Shown here: positions 1 to 8,900 of the stretch, one piece after another
Numbering within the stretch: position 1 is the stretch's first letter
Layout: every line of letters starts with the position of its first letter
NCBI RefSeq assembly: GCF_900100345.1
Contig: NZ_FMTT01000028.1
Span: 1 to 64,000, forward strand
Origin: Paenibacillus tianmuensis
Lineage (GTDB): Bacteria > Bacillota > Bacilli > Paenibacillales > NBRC-103111
Direction of reading: 5' to 3'
DNA: 64,000 bases
Notes under the pieces: generated by a model
What the model was told of the DNA's origin: nothing
The model's input: the letters and a program-made list of their open reading frames with translations, nothing else
Databases searched by the model: none
Made by a program: the position numbers and the translations under genes

Positions 1-347
1 TGACTGCACGGTGGCGGTTGAAGTCCTCTCTGGCGTCACACTGTCCGGAAGCGTTGTTTTAGCCGATAAAGCCTACGGCACCCATGACATTCGAACGTAT
101 ATCGAATCCCAAGACGCAACGTTCTGCATCCCTCCAAAATCGATTACGGCAAATCCTTGGGAATGCGACTTTTACCAGTATAAAGAACGGCATGTTGTGG
201 AATGTTTTTTCAACAAACTCAAACAATTCCGTGGGATCGCAACACGCTACGATAAACTTTCTCGAAACTTTTTGAGCTTTGCTTTTTTGGCTTCTGCCAT
301 GATTTTGTTGAAGTAGTTCCACTATGATGAGTTTTCAGACACGCCCT
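1..347 (+). mobile_element. Right end of an IS5-family insertion sequence
   Basis: Only the 3' part of the element lies in the window. It holds the transposase C-terminus (2-316). At 329-347 there is a stretch ending in CAGACACGCCCT that looks like the right terminal inverted repeat of IS427-group elements. The left end is outside the window, so completeness cannot be judged. Confidence 0.6.
2..316 (+). CDS. IS5-family transposase, C-terminal part (5' end outside window)
   Basis: The frame is open from the first bases, so the gene starts upstream. The visible 105 residues show the DDE transposase end of the IS5/IS427 group: an Asp in LADKAYG, then a Glu-containing helix of the form VECFFNKLKQFRGIATRYDK, followed by a hydrophobic tail that ends in AMILLK. 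The enzyme would catalyse cut-and-paste transposition at the element's own ends. The seen part has no internal stop. Whether the full gene is intact cannot be said. Its position beside an Xre repressor and a RadC-like gene marks this edge of the window as accessory DNA. Confidence 0.8.
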   Translation, partial: DCTVAVEVLSGVTLSGSVVLADKAYGTHDIRTYIESQDATFCIPPKSITANPWECDFYQYKERHVVECFFNKLKQFRGIATRYDKLSRNFLSFAFLASAMILLK

Positions 348-843
348 AAGCTGCAATGAGCATTTTCCAGTTAACTTACGAAAGCAATCGTACTTTGATA
401 ACTTGTATGAAAATTTGTTCTGAGTGGGATCAAAAGTCAAAATTTTCAACTCCTTAATCACCTATTCTTTATATAAATATCATTACTTATTGCGAACCAT
501 CAATATTACACATTTGATATGTGCATACCTAGCATCTAAGCTACCCTACTGTCATTATTAGCGTTTCTGCTTCGACCTTTACTTCCACTCTCCGCTTTAC
601 CACTATTTGTGATACGGTTCACCATGCATAATCTTAAACGCGCAATAAACCCTTTGTCCCAGAAGCCTGTTAAATCATGAAATTCTGGCAACTCCTTGTT
701 TAAAACAAATTTCTACTAAATCTTTCACCCCGTACTCATTTGGGTTTTATCATACGTACCTTAATGCTTACTATAATCCAATAAAAATAAACTACAACAA
801 CTCCAGCCCCTAAAAGGTGTTGGATTCTCTTTACGCAAACTCC
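348..843. other. AT-rich gap, no gene seen
   Basis: About 500 bases of AT-rich sequence between the IS end and the Xre gene. I see no convincing reading frame with a ribosome site, no RNA fold and no repeat shared with the rest of the window. Confidence 0.5.
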
Positions 844-1203
844 TTATTCCCTCTTACCCTGCTTCCGATAAGCAGTAAATTCAATATACTCACGGATAAA
901 CGCCTTTTCATCCTCCGAAAGCTCATGAACGGAGCCGACCGATTGGAGCTTTTTTCCCAACGAGTCGCCCTCTTTTGCGGGTCTGTCTTTACCAGTAACC
1001 AACCAATCCAAAGTGACTTTAAAATACTCCGCAACTCTAACCAGCTTATGGATGTTGGGTGTGGACCGTTCACTTTTCCAATCCCCCATATTGCCCGAGC
1101 TAATTCCCATTTCCTTCAGAAAATCACTTTTGGGAATGTTGTTGGCTTCAATCAAGTATTCAATACGTTCGACAATTTCTTTTGAGGACACGAATTTTTC
1201 CAT
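844..1203 (-). CDS. Xre-family helix-turn-helix repressor
   Basis: A 119-residue protein with an N-terminal Cro/C1-type HTH (about residues 8-65; VERIEYLIEANNIPKSDF, then the recognition-helix region GISSGNMGDWKS, then PNIHKLVRVAEYFKVTLDWL). The C-terminal 45 residues are charged. I chose the ATG at 1203 because AAAGGGTG lies 5 bases upstream; the frame stays open further upstream but without a ribosome site. Such regulators control their own promoter and a divergent operon in phages and integrative elements. Two near-identical palindromes directly upstream (1231-1274) fit that role. Divergent neighbours are a 13-codon leader and a RadC-like gene. Family call is firm; its targets are inferred. 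Confidence 0.85.
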   Translation of the reverse strand: MEKFVSSKEIVERIEYLIEANNIPKSDFLKEMGISSGNMGDWKSERSTPNIHKLVRVAEYFKVTLDWLVTGKDRPAKEGDSLGKKLQSVGSVHELSEDEKAFIREYIEFTAYRKQGKRE

Positions 1204-1230
1204 AGATACACCCTTTTTTATAACAATCGA

Positions 1231-1280
1231 CTCGTAAATACGAAAAAATATATTTACATTCTCGTAAATACGAGTATAAT
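1231..1280 (+). promoter_or_regulatory. Twin repressor operators and divergent plus-strand promoter
   Basis: CTCGTAAATACGA occurs at 1231-1243 and 1261-1273; the second copy extends to a perfect CTCGTA-AA-TACGAG inverted repeat (1261-1274). A plus-strand promoter TTTACA (1253-1258), 16-base spacer, TATAAT (1275-1280) has the second operator filling the spacer. Repressor binding there should block transcription toward the RadC-like gene, and the first copy lies in the repressor's own upstream region. That the neighbouring Xre protein binds here is an inference. Confidence 0.65.
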
Positions 1281-1527
1281 TGGAAATGTTCAGTCTTTTT
1301 CTCTCCCAATTATACCACATCTAGGTTGACTTATTAACGTGCGGGGAGGCAGCGACAAAGAAGGCCTTATAACCCCAGCCTTAGTCACAAAATCATTGAA
1401 GTAAGCGCCACCTAGACTTTAAGATACGTGACGTAATTACGAGCATCAACGCATCAGTAGCCTTTAATTCTTTTCACAGGATACAAACTGCTAACTACAA
1501 TTTTCATTAGAAAGGTTGCTTGGAAAA

Positions 1528-1569
1528 ATGAGTTTACCCACCATACTCACTCAAGGCCAAACGCGATGA
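1528..1569 (+). CDS. 13-codon leader frame overlapping the RadC-like gene
   Basis: ATG at 1528 opens a 13-residue frame, MSLPTILTQGQTR, whose TGA overlaps the next start codon as ATGA (1566-1569). AGAAAGG lies about 12 bases upstream of the ATG, a rather long spacing. It could be a leader that couples translation into the downstream gene, or the worn 3' end of a lost upstream gene. No function can be assigned, and translation is unproven. Confidence 0.3.
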   Translation: MSLPTILTQGQTR

Positions 1570-2003
1570 AACGGCTCAACGTGATCAGCTTACGCATGGT
1601 TCGCGAATCGACATTCCCCTATAAAACCGACAAAATCCGTTGCCCCGAGGATGCGTATAAACTTGTGACCGAGTACCTAAGCGACGTCGACCGCGAATAC
1701 TGTCTGCTCATCTGCCTAAGCATCAGAAACACAATAACCGCGCTCGAAGTCGTCTCCATCGGAACCCTCGATGCGGCACTCGTCACGCCGAGGGAAGTGT
1801 TCAAATCCGCCATATTGAGCAACAGCGCCAGCATTATTCTGGCCCATGCCCACCCGAGCGGAGACACGACACCGTCGCAGGAAGACTTAGAGCTGACCGA
1901 ACGAGTGAAAAACGCCGGAGAAATCCTCGGCATCGAGCTGCTGGACCATATTATCGTCGCGGACGGAAAGCATTTCAGCCTACGGGAAAACGGGCTCATG
2001 TAG
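1566..2003 (+). CDS. RadC-like JAMM-domain protein
   Basis: A 145-residue protein of the RadC/YeeS type without the N-terminal helix-hairpin-helix found in chromosomal RadC, as is usual for copies on mobile elements. The JAMM/MPN metal motif is visible as HAHPSGD (about residues 95-101) followed by the D of LLDHIIVADG. Despite the name, no DNA repair role is established for the family; a metallopeptidase- or nuclease-like activity is only presumed. The start codon overlaps the stop of the small leader frame. The promoter at 1253-1280 points at it, so it is probably repressed by the adjacent Xre protein. Convergent with the NRPS cluster. Confidence 0.85.
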   Translation: MKRLNVISLRMVRESTFPYKTDKIRCPEDAYKLVTEYLSDVDREYCLLICLSIRNTITALEVVSIGTLDAALVTPREVFKSAILSNSASIILAHAHPSGDTTPSQEDLELTERVKNAGEILGIELLDHIIVADGKHFSLRENGLM

Positions 2004-2016
2004 CCCGCGCCCCCAC

Positions 2017-2053
2017 AAAAAGAAAACCCGCACCGGAACGAACCCCCGATGCG
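2017..2053 (-). terminator. Terminator of the NRPS/PKS operon
   Basis: Read on the minus strand, CGCATCGG (2053-2046), a 9-base loop and CCGGTGCG form an 8-bp stem with one G-T pair, followed by GGTTTTCTTTTT. It lies just past the stop of the last NRPS gene. Confidence 0.7.
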
Positions 2054-2073
2054 AGCCTTCAAGCCTGCCTGCC

Positions 2074-5000
2074 TTACCGCACAACCGCCGACCCCAAAAT
2101 ACCCTTAATAATCTCCACATTCACTTGCATATGCTCGGGTTCCAGCATCCGTTCGTGTCCCCCGACGCCCTGATAATACGCCACCCGGCCCGAAGTAGCC
2201 CCTTGCCAATTCCGGTACTGTTGATCGGCCTCATCCTTCGGCGGATGGTGAAGCTCGTCCTCCAGCTGCGAGGAATGAACGACATGCAGGTCCGCTTGGA
2301 TCGTTCCGATATTATCCAGCAAATAAATATAGAAGAAATATTGTTTCAAGCGCTCCAGATCTTGTTCGTTGATGCGAAAATTTTTATAGAACTCGCGAAT
2401 CGCGGGAGTGGCGATAAACCTCTCCCACATCTCTTGCAACGTGTCATCGGTCACGGGCTCGGTCCTCCGATAAGCGTCCAGCATAATGACATCGGATACG
2501 CGGTACCCAGCCGCCTCCATCGCTTTGGTCACCTCGAACGCCAGATTCCCTCCGGCGGAGTAGCCCAGGAACGTATAATCACCCTCCCTCTGCGCAGCGG
2601 AGATCAGCTTCACATAGCGCTCCATCCGGTCAGGATGATCGATGTAATCCAACGCATAGATCGTGCAGTCGTCCATCTGCTTGGCGAACTCATAATACGC
2701 GATCCCAAGACCGCCCATCGGCGCGAAGCAGAAAAGCGTTTTGCGCCGATCCTTTTTGTTCAACCGTACGATAGGCAGAGGCTCCGCCTTGCTGTTATCC
2801 ATCAAAAAGGCGGCCATCCCCCGGATCGTGGACGACTCCAAAATGACGTGCAGCGGAAGCTCAGCCCGATAGTCATGCTGTACCCGCGACACGAGAAGCA
2901 TCGCATGGAGCGAGCTGCCGCCCGCTTCGAAGAAATCGTCCGTGACGCCGATCTCCGGCCTCTCCAAAATCTCCCCGCACACGACCGCCAGCCGATGCTC
3001 CCACGGATTGCTCGGGACGGCCTGCGCCTGCGCCTCCAACGATTCCCGAGCCGTCACGTCGGGCTGTGGCAGCGCCCCGCGGTCGATTTTGCCATTGGAC
3101 GACAGCGGCATCTCGCTGAGCTCCGTATAATGAGACGGCGCCATGAATGCCGGCAATCGCGCCGCGACAAACGCCTTAAGCTCTTCCGCAGAGACCGGGG
3201 CTGCGGAAACGTAATAGGCGCACAGCACGGTATCGCCGCTCGCCCCATCCCAGGCTGTCACCGCCGCGTCGTTCAGCCGCTCATGGCTCCGAAGCACGCT
3301 TTCGATCTCTCCGAGCTCGATGCGGTACCCCCGGATTTTGACCTGCTCGTCTTTTCTTCCCATATACTCCAGCCGCCCATCCGGCAGCCAACGGGCGAGG
3401 TCTCCGGAACGGTACATGCGCTCCCCGGGATAGAACGGATCGTCCGTGAACGACTCGGCTGTCCGCTCCGGGAGATTCAGATAGCCTCTCGCCAGACCCC
3501 TGCCCGAAATCCACAGCTCGCCCTTCATGCCAACCGGGACCAAGCCGTGGTCGTCGTTCAATACATAGACGCGGGTGTTGGGCAACGGCTTGCCGATAGA
3601 TAAAGGGCGGTCCGGCACGACGTTCCGTTCCAGCGTCGTCACGATGCTGTTCTCCGTCGGACCGTATTCGTCTACCAGTTCGATATGCGGAAACCGCTCC
3701 CTGCTCCGCTTCACCAGCTTGGCGGGCAGCCGCTCCCCGCCCAACGTCGCCACCCGCAAGGAACGGGCGTCCTCCTCGCCGAGACATTCGACCAGCGCCG
3801 TATACACACTGGGCACGCAGTCGAGATGCGTCACCTGCCGGTCGCGAATATGGTCGCGGAGCGCCAGCGGATTCCGCGCTTCCCCATCCGTGGTCAGCAC
3901 CACCGTCGAGCCCGACAGCAGCGGGGTAAACAAGCAGGACAGGAAGGCGTCGAACGCATACGAGTACAATTGAAGCACCCGGGCCGTCCCGTCGAACGGG
4001 TACTCCGCCCGGCGGCCTATAACCGTATTGACTGCCCCCTGATGCTCGATTAAGACGCCTTTCGGCTTTCCGGTCGTCCCGGAGGTGTAGATCACATAAG
4101 CCAGATGGCGGCTGTCGCTGAGCTCAGGCGGCTCTTCCCGGTCGGCGCGGTAAAGCTCCGGGTCCCTGAGATTGATGCATTCCCCGGCAAAAGAAATCTC
4201 CCCCAGCGGCAAAGTCGTCAGCAGCAGCTTCATGCCGCTGTCGGCGATCATATAGGCTTGCCGGTCGGCCGGATAGTCCGGCGGGATCGGGACGAAGGCC
4301 GCGCCCGCTTTCAGGATGCCAAGCATGCCTGCGATCATCTCCACGGAACGTTCCGCGCGCAGGCCGATGCGGTCGTCAGGCTGTACCCCTCTGCTCCGCA
4401 GCATATGGGCCAGTTGATTGGAACGCTCGTGCAGCTCGCGGTACGTCAGCGTGTGAGTCCCGCAGATCAAGGCCGGGTGATCCGGCGTCTTGCGGACCTG
4501 ATCCGCGAAGCAGGCATGAAGCGTCCGATCCGCCTGCTCGTACCGGACCGACTGGAAAAAGCTCCCAAGCAGCTTCCGCTTATCCCCATGCGTCAGCACT
4601 TCGATCCGGCCGATGGAAATGTTTTCGTCCGCCATAATCTGATCCAGCACAACGATGAATTGCTCCTTGAGCTGCTCCATCAGCCACGGCTCATACAACG
4701 ACGCGTTGAAGTTAAACTTCACGGCGGATTCCTGCGGATAGACGTAGACATTGAATTGCTGCGTCTCCTCTTTCGCGCAAAAATCCGCGAACTCGAAGCC
4801 TAAGCCGTCCTTCGACTCGACATTGTCCACGTACCTCCGGTCGAGGGGGAAATTTTCGAAGATCATCAAATGATCCAGCAGACGATGCTTCACATCGGTC
4901 GCCTGATTCATCTCCTGCAGGGGGACAAAATCGTACGCCTTCGACTCCAGCGATTGCCGCTGCACCTGCTTGAGGCATTCGGCAAAGGTCTGCCCGGGCT

Positions 5001-5952
5001 GCAGCCGGATACGGACAGGGATCGTATTGAGGAAGAGCCCCACCATCTCTTCGATCCCCTTCACCTCGGCAGGCCTTCCCGACACGACGGAGCCGAACAC
5101 GACATCGTCGCTCTGCATGTACTGCCGGAGCACAATTGCCCATGCCGCCTGAAACACGGAATTGATCGTCGCCTGACACGCTCCGGCGAGACGCTGCAAC
5201 CGGTCCAGCCGGGCTGGACCCAGCTCCGCATCGATGCTCATAAGCACAGGCTTAACGGCTGGCTTGCCTGCAGAGCCCGAAGAGGAAGTGTGGGCCTGCT
5301 TGATCACAGGAAAGCCGCCCCGGGACCGCTCCAATCCGGCCAAAACCTTTTGCCAATATGCGATCCCCGCTTCCTTATCTTGTCTCTCCAGCCACTCCAG
5401 ATAATGGCTGTAAGGGGATGCTTCCACGGTCACAGGCTCCCGCTTGTCTTGCAGCAGGCGGTAATTGTCCAGCAGCTCCCGGAACACCCGGCCGAACGAC
5501 CAGCCGTCCAAAATAATATGGTGATTGCACCAGATCCAGCGGTACTCTTGCGGACTTGTCCGAAACACGGCCATTCGGACGAGAAGTTCTTTGGCGAGGT
5601 CGAAGCCCTGCGCTTTGTTGGCCTGCTTCCACTGGCGCAGATACGCCTCCTGCGATTCCTTCCCCTGCTCCGATACGTCTTCGAAGTGCAGGCGGAACTT
5701 CCGTTCCTTCATCACCACCTGCAACGGACGCGGCAAATTCTCGTGGACGAATACCGTTCTCAGGATATCGTAGCGCTTCACGAGGGCATTCATGCTTTGC
5801 TCCAGCAGGGAAACGTCGAGCTCTCCTCGCAGCACCGCCTCGATCTGTACAAAAGACAGCCGGGACTCCTTATCCGAGAGCCAGAAATAATACATCCCTT
5901 CTTGCGAAGGAGCCAGCGGGTAGATTTTTTTGATTTTGTCCTTTGGATTCAT
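2074..5952 (-). CDS. Terminal NRPS module C-A-T-TE
   Basis: A 1292-residue single-module synthetase. Condensation domain about 8-440 (HHIILDG at 144-150), adenylation domain about 475-975 (YTSGTTGKPKG, YGPTE, the GELWISG and YRSGDL motifs, and the NGKID lysine), carrier domain with Ser1014 in FFEAGGSSL, and a C-terminal type I thioesterase (GYSAG, Ser1132; probable Asp1159 and His1265). By eye against GrsA the specificity residues read D-A-S-S-A-L-E-I-V-K, which I cannot assign to an amino acid. It should add the last residue and release the product by hydrolysis or cyclisation. AGGAGG precedes the ATG; 35 bases separate it from the previous synthetase. Last gene of the operon. Confidence 0.93.
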   Translation of the reverse strand: MNPKDKIKKIYPLAPSQEGMYYFWLSDKESRLSFVQIEAVLRGELDVSLLEQSMNALVKRYDILRTVFVHENLPRPLQVVMKERKFRLHFEDVSEQGKESQEAYLRQWKQANKAQGFDLAKELLVRMAVFRTSPQEYRWIWCNHHIILDGWSFGRVFRELLDNYRLLQDKREPVTVEASPYSHYLEWLERQDKEAGIAYWQKVLAGLERSRGGFPVIKQAHTSSSGSAGKPAVKPVLMSIDAELGPARLDRLQRLAGACQATINSVFQAAWAIVLRQYMQSDDVVFGSVVSGRPAEVKGIEEMVGLFLNTIPVRIRLQPGQTFAECLKQVQRQSLESKAYDFVPLQEMNQATDVKHRLLDHLMIFENFPLDRRYVDNVESKDGLGFEFADFCAKEETQQFNVYVYPQESAVKFNFNASLYEPWLMEQLKEQFIVVLDQIMADENISIGRIEVLTHGDKRKLLGSFFQSVRYEQADRTLHACFADQVRKTPDHPALICGTHTLTYRELHERSNQLAHMLRSRGVQPDDRIGLRAERSVEMIAGMLGILKAGAAFVPIPPDYPADRQAYMIADSGMKLLLTTLPLGEISFAGECINLRDPELYRADREEPPELSDSRHLAYVIYTSGTTGKPKGVLIEHQGAVNTVIGRRAEYPFDGTARVLQLYSYAFDAFLSCLFTPLLSGSTVVLTTDGEARNPLALRDHIRDRQVTHLDCVPSVYTALVECLGEEDARSLRVATLGGERLPAKLVKRSRERFPHIELVDEYGPTENSIVTTLERNVVPDRPLSIGKPLPNTRVYVLNDDHGLVPVGMKGELWISGRGLARGYLNLPERTAESFTDDPFYPGERMYRSGDLARWLPDGRLEYMGRKDEQVKIRGYRIELGEIESVLRSHERLNDAAVTAWDGASGDTVLCAYYVSAAPVSAEELKAFVAARLPAFMAPSHYTELSEMPLSSNGKIDRGALPQPDVTARESLEAQAQAVPSNPWEHRLAVVCGEILERPEIGVTDDFFEAGGSSLHAMLLVSRVQHDYRAELPLHVILESSTIRGMAAFLMDNSKAEPLPIVRLNKKDRRKTLFCFAPMGGLGIAYYEFAKQMDDCTIYALDYIDHPDRMERYVKLISAAQREGDYTFLGYSAGGNLAFEVTKAMEAAGYRVSDVIMLDAYRRTEPVTDDTLQEMWERFIATPAIREFYKNFRINEQDLERLKQYFFYIYLLDNIGTIQADLHVVHSSQLEDELHHPPKDEADQQYRNWQGATSGRVAYYQGVGGHERMLEPEHMQVNVEIIKGILGSAVVR

Positions 5953-5987
5953 AGGCAGTTCCTCCTGTAGCGCCGCAGCCGGAGAGG

Positions 5988-8900
5988 CTACTCGATCGTA
6001 TCGACCAGATCGTGCAGCTGATCCAGCTCTTGCAGCGTCAGCCGGTTATAGCCCAAGTCGCTGGGCGTGGCTTCGGCGGCGGTTTGTTCCCCGCAGTGGC
6101 GGATGAGGTCCAGCAGGCGGTTTTGGAGCTTGTCCAGCAAAGCGGCGATCGTGTCGTGACGGTGATGCGTGCGATTATAATCCATCGCGATGTGAAGCCT
6201 CCGGTCCTGCACATAGCCCGTGATGAAGAGCGAAGCCATTCGCTCGGCTTCCGGGCTTGTCTGACGGCCGACCGGCCACGGCGACGGACCGAACCACCGA
6301 TTGCGCAGATCGGTATCGATCTGACTGAGGTAGTTGAAGCAGATGTCCGGCTGCTGCGTGAACATCAAGCCCGGCACGCTTTCCCGGGGCGTGATATATT
6401 TCAACAAGCCATAGCCGATCCCGTGATTCGGCAGCTGCCGCAAATGCTCCTTGATCGATTTGATCTGGTAACCCAAATCGTCCGTGTGCTCCATCGGCAG
6501 CACGACCGGAAACTGCGACGTAAACCAGCCGACCGTGCGGGTAATGTTCATATTCTTGATGACGCTTTCCCGGCCGTGCCCTTCCAGATGGATCACGATC
6601 CGGTTCGTGTTCATCCATTCCTTCAAGGTCAGGCCCAAGGCGGTCAGCAAAATATCGTTGATTTCCGTATTGTAAGCGCGGTGGGCCTGCTTCAGCAGCC
6701 GCTCCGTTTCTTCCGGCGGCAGCGTGATCATCACTTGAGCTTCGTCCTTCACCCGGTTGCCCGGCGCCTCGAAATCCCTTGGCACAGGCACGCACGGCGT
6801 ACTCTCGACGGCCGCCCAATAGTCGGCCTCGCGCAGTACTTCGCCGCTCCAGGCGTACTGCTGTACGGCTTCCGCCCAGGCTTGGAACGAATGCGTTTTG
6901 GGCGGCATGACGATGTCCCCGTTGTTCAGCGCCTGCCCGTAAGCCGCTTCCAAATCTTCCAGCACAATTCGCAACGACACCCAATCCATCACCAAGTGGT
7001 GAGCGACGAGCAGCAGATGATCGCCCTGCGGCGTCCGGAACAAGGCGGTCTTCATCAGAGGGCCGTTCGCCAGATCGATGCTCTCGTGCAGCCGATTGGC
7101 GTGCGCCAGAACGGCCGATTCCATCGAATCGCTGCCGTCCGGAGCCACGACCTCGAAACCGATCAGCGGCTGCTCCGCCGGTCCCCGGTTATAAAGCTGC
7201 TTGCGGCCCCCTTCGCCCCTCACCACGGACCGCAGCACGTCATGATGCTCGGCCAGCTTTTCCAGCGCCCGCTTCAAGGCGGTTTCGTCCAAAGCAGTCT
7301 CCGAATGCAGCATCACCGCCGAATTCCAATGGGCCGAAGAAGCGAAGTCACGGTCAAAAAACCACTGTACGATCGGCGTTTCCGCTATCGGTCCTTCCAC
7401 GGCGTCCTGCGAGATCTGCACCTGCCCGTCGGTCGGCTTGAGATCGAGGCAAAGCTCTTTCAGCACCGGGGTCAAAAATATGTTCTTCATCTCAAGGTCC
7501 CAGCCTCTGCGGTACAATCTCGATGCGATCTGGATCGCCTTGATGGAATCTCCTCCCATATGGAAAAAGCTATCTTCGCGCCCAACCGTTTCTGCTCCCA
7601 GCACCTCCTGCCACACGGAAGCCATCAGCTCTTCCAGCTCGCCTTCCGGGGGAACGAACTCCGCTGCCGGGCCGCCGACCGCCGCAGGCTCCGGGAGCCT
7701 CTTCCGATCCAGTTTGCCGCTGGACGTCAGCGGAAAAGCGTCCAGCCTCACGTAATGAGCCGGAATCATGTAAGCGGGCAGCCGATTCAACAGCAGCGCG
7801 CGCAGCTCCGCGGTATCCAAATCCCGATCCGCGACGTAATAGGCGCAGAGGGCTTTGCCGGATGCGGAGGCGGACGCGACCTGCCGAACCAGAACGGCGG
7901 CTTCTTTGACCGCCGAATGCCCGTTCAACGCGGCTTCGATCTCTCCCATTTCGATCCGGATGCCGTTCAGCTTCACTTGATCGTCTCGACGCCCAAGGTA
8001 CTCGACGCTTCCGTCCGGCAGCCGGCAGCCGTAATCCCCCGTCCGGTACATGACCTCGCCCGGCCGGAACGGATGGTCTACGAACCGCTCGGCGGTCAGC
8101 TCCGGATTGTTGCGGTAGCCCCGGGCCAGACACGCTCCGCTGATATACATTTCCCCGCGCACGCCAACCGGCACGGGCTGCAAGCTCTCGTCCAAAATGT
8201 ACATTTGCGTGTTGGCGACAGGAAGCCCGATGCAAGCGGATAGACTGTCCGTATCGAATTCGTGAGCCGTCGCGAAAATCGTCGCCTCCGTCGGGCCGTA
8301 CAGGTTCAACAAACGTCTGGAATCCGACAGCCACGCGCGAATGTCGAGCGTGCACGCTTCCCCGCCCGATCCCACGGTACGCAGCGAATCGGGCAGCCGC
8401 TCCGGGGTGAGCGTAGACAACACGGACGGCGTCAGCACCATCGCCGTAATCCGCTGCTCCTCCAAAAACCGGTGCAGCGCCTCACCTCCCGCCGTCGCTT
8501 CCGGGCTGACGAGGCAGAGTGCCGCACCCGAAGCGAGCGTCGCGAAAATCTCCAATACCGACGTATCGAACGTCGTCGACGCATACTGCAGCATCCGGCT
8601 GCCTCTGGACAAGCCGAACAGCCCGATAGCCGCTTCCACCGCGTTGCAGACGCTGCGGTGCTCGATCGCTACCGACTTCGGCTTGCCCGTCGATCCCGAC
8701 GTATACATCACGTAGGCCAGATCGCCTGCATCCACTTCGATGCGCGGATTGTCCGCATTTTCCTCCGAAATCGATTGCCATGCGCTGCCGTCAAGCACGA
8801 GCTTGTGACGCACCGCCGAGACCGACTCCGCCCCCGCGTCCGCCAGCTTAGGCTGAATCAGCACGACTTCGATTCCCGAATCCTCGATCATGGCGCGAAT

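Noticed and set aside
1619-2062. 147-codon minus-strand frame opposite the RadC-like gene
   Set aside because: Shadow of a clear JAMM-domain gene; no ribosome site.
6012-8243. Very long plus-strand open frame (743 codons) opposite the C-A-T-E synthetase
   Set aside because: It is antisense to a clearly coding NRPS, has no ribosome site or recognisable domain, and such shadow frames are common opposite GC-rich synthetase genes. The same goes for 2125-3603, 4870-5970, 12818-14233 and 9576-10589.
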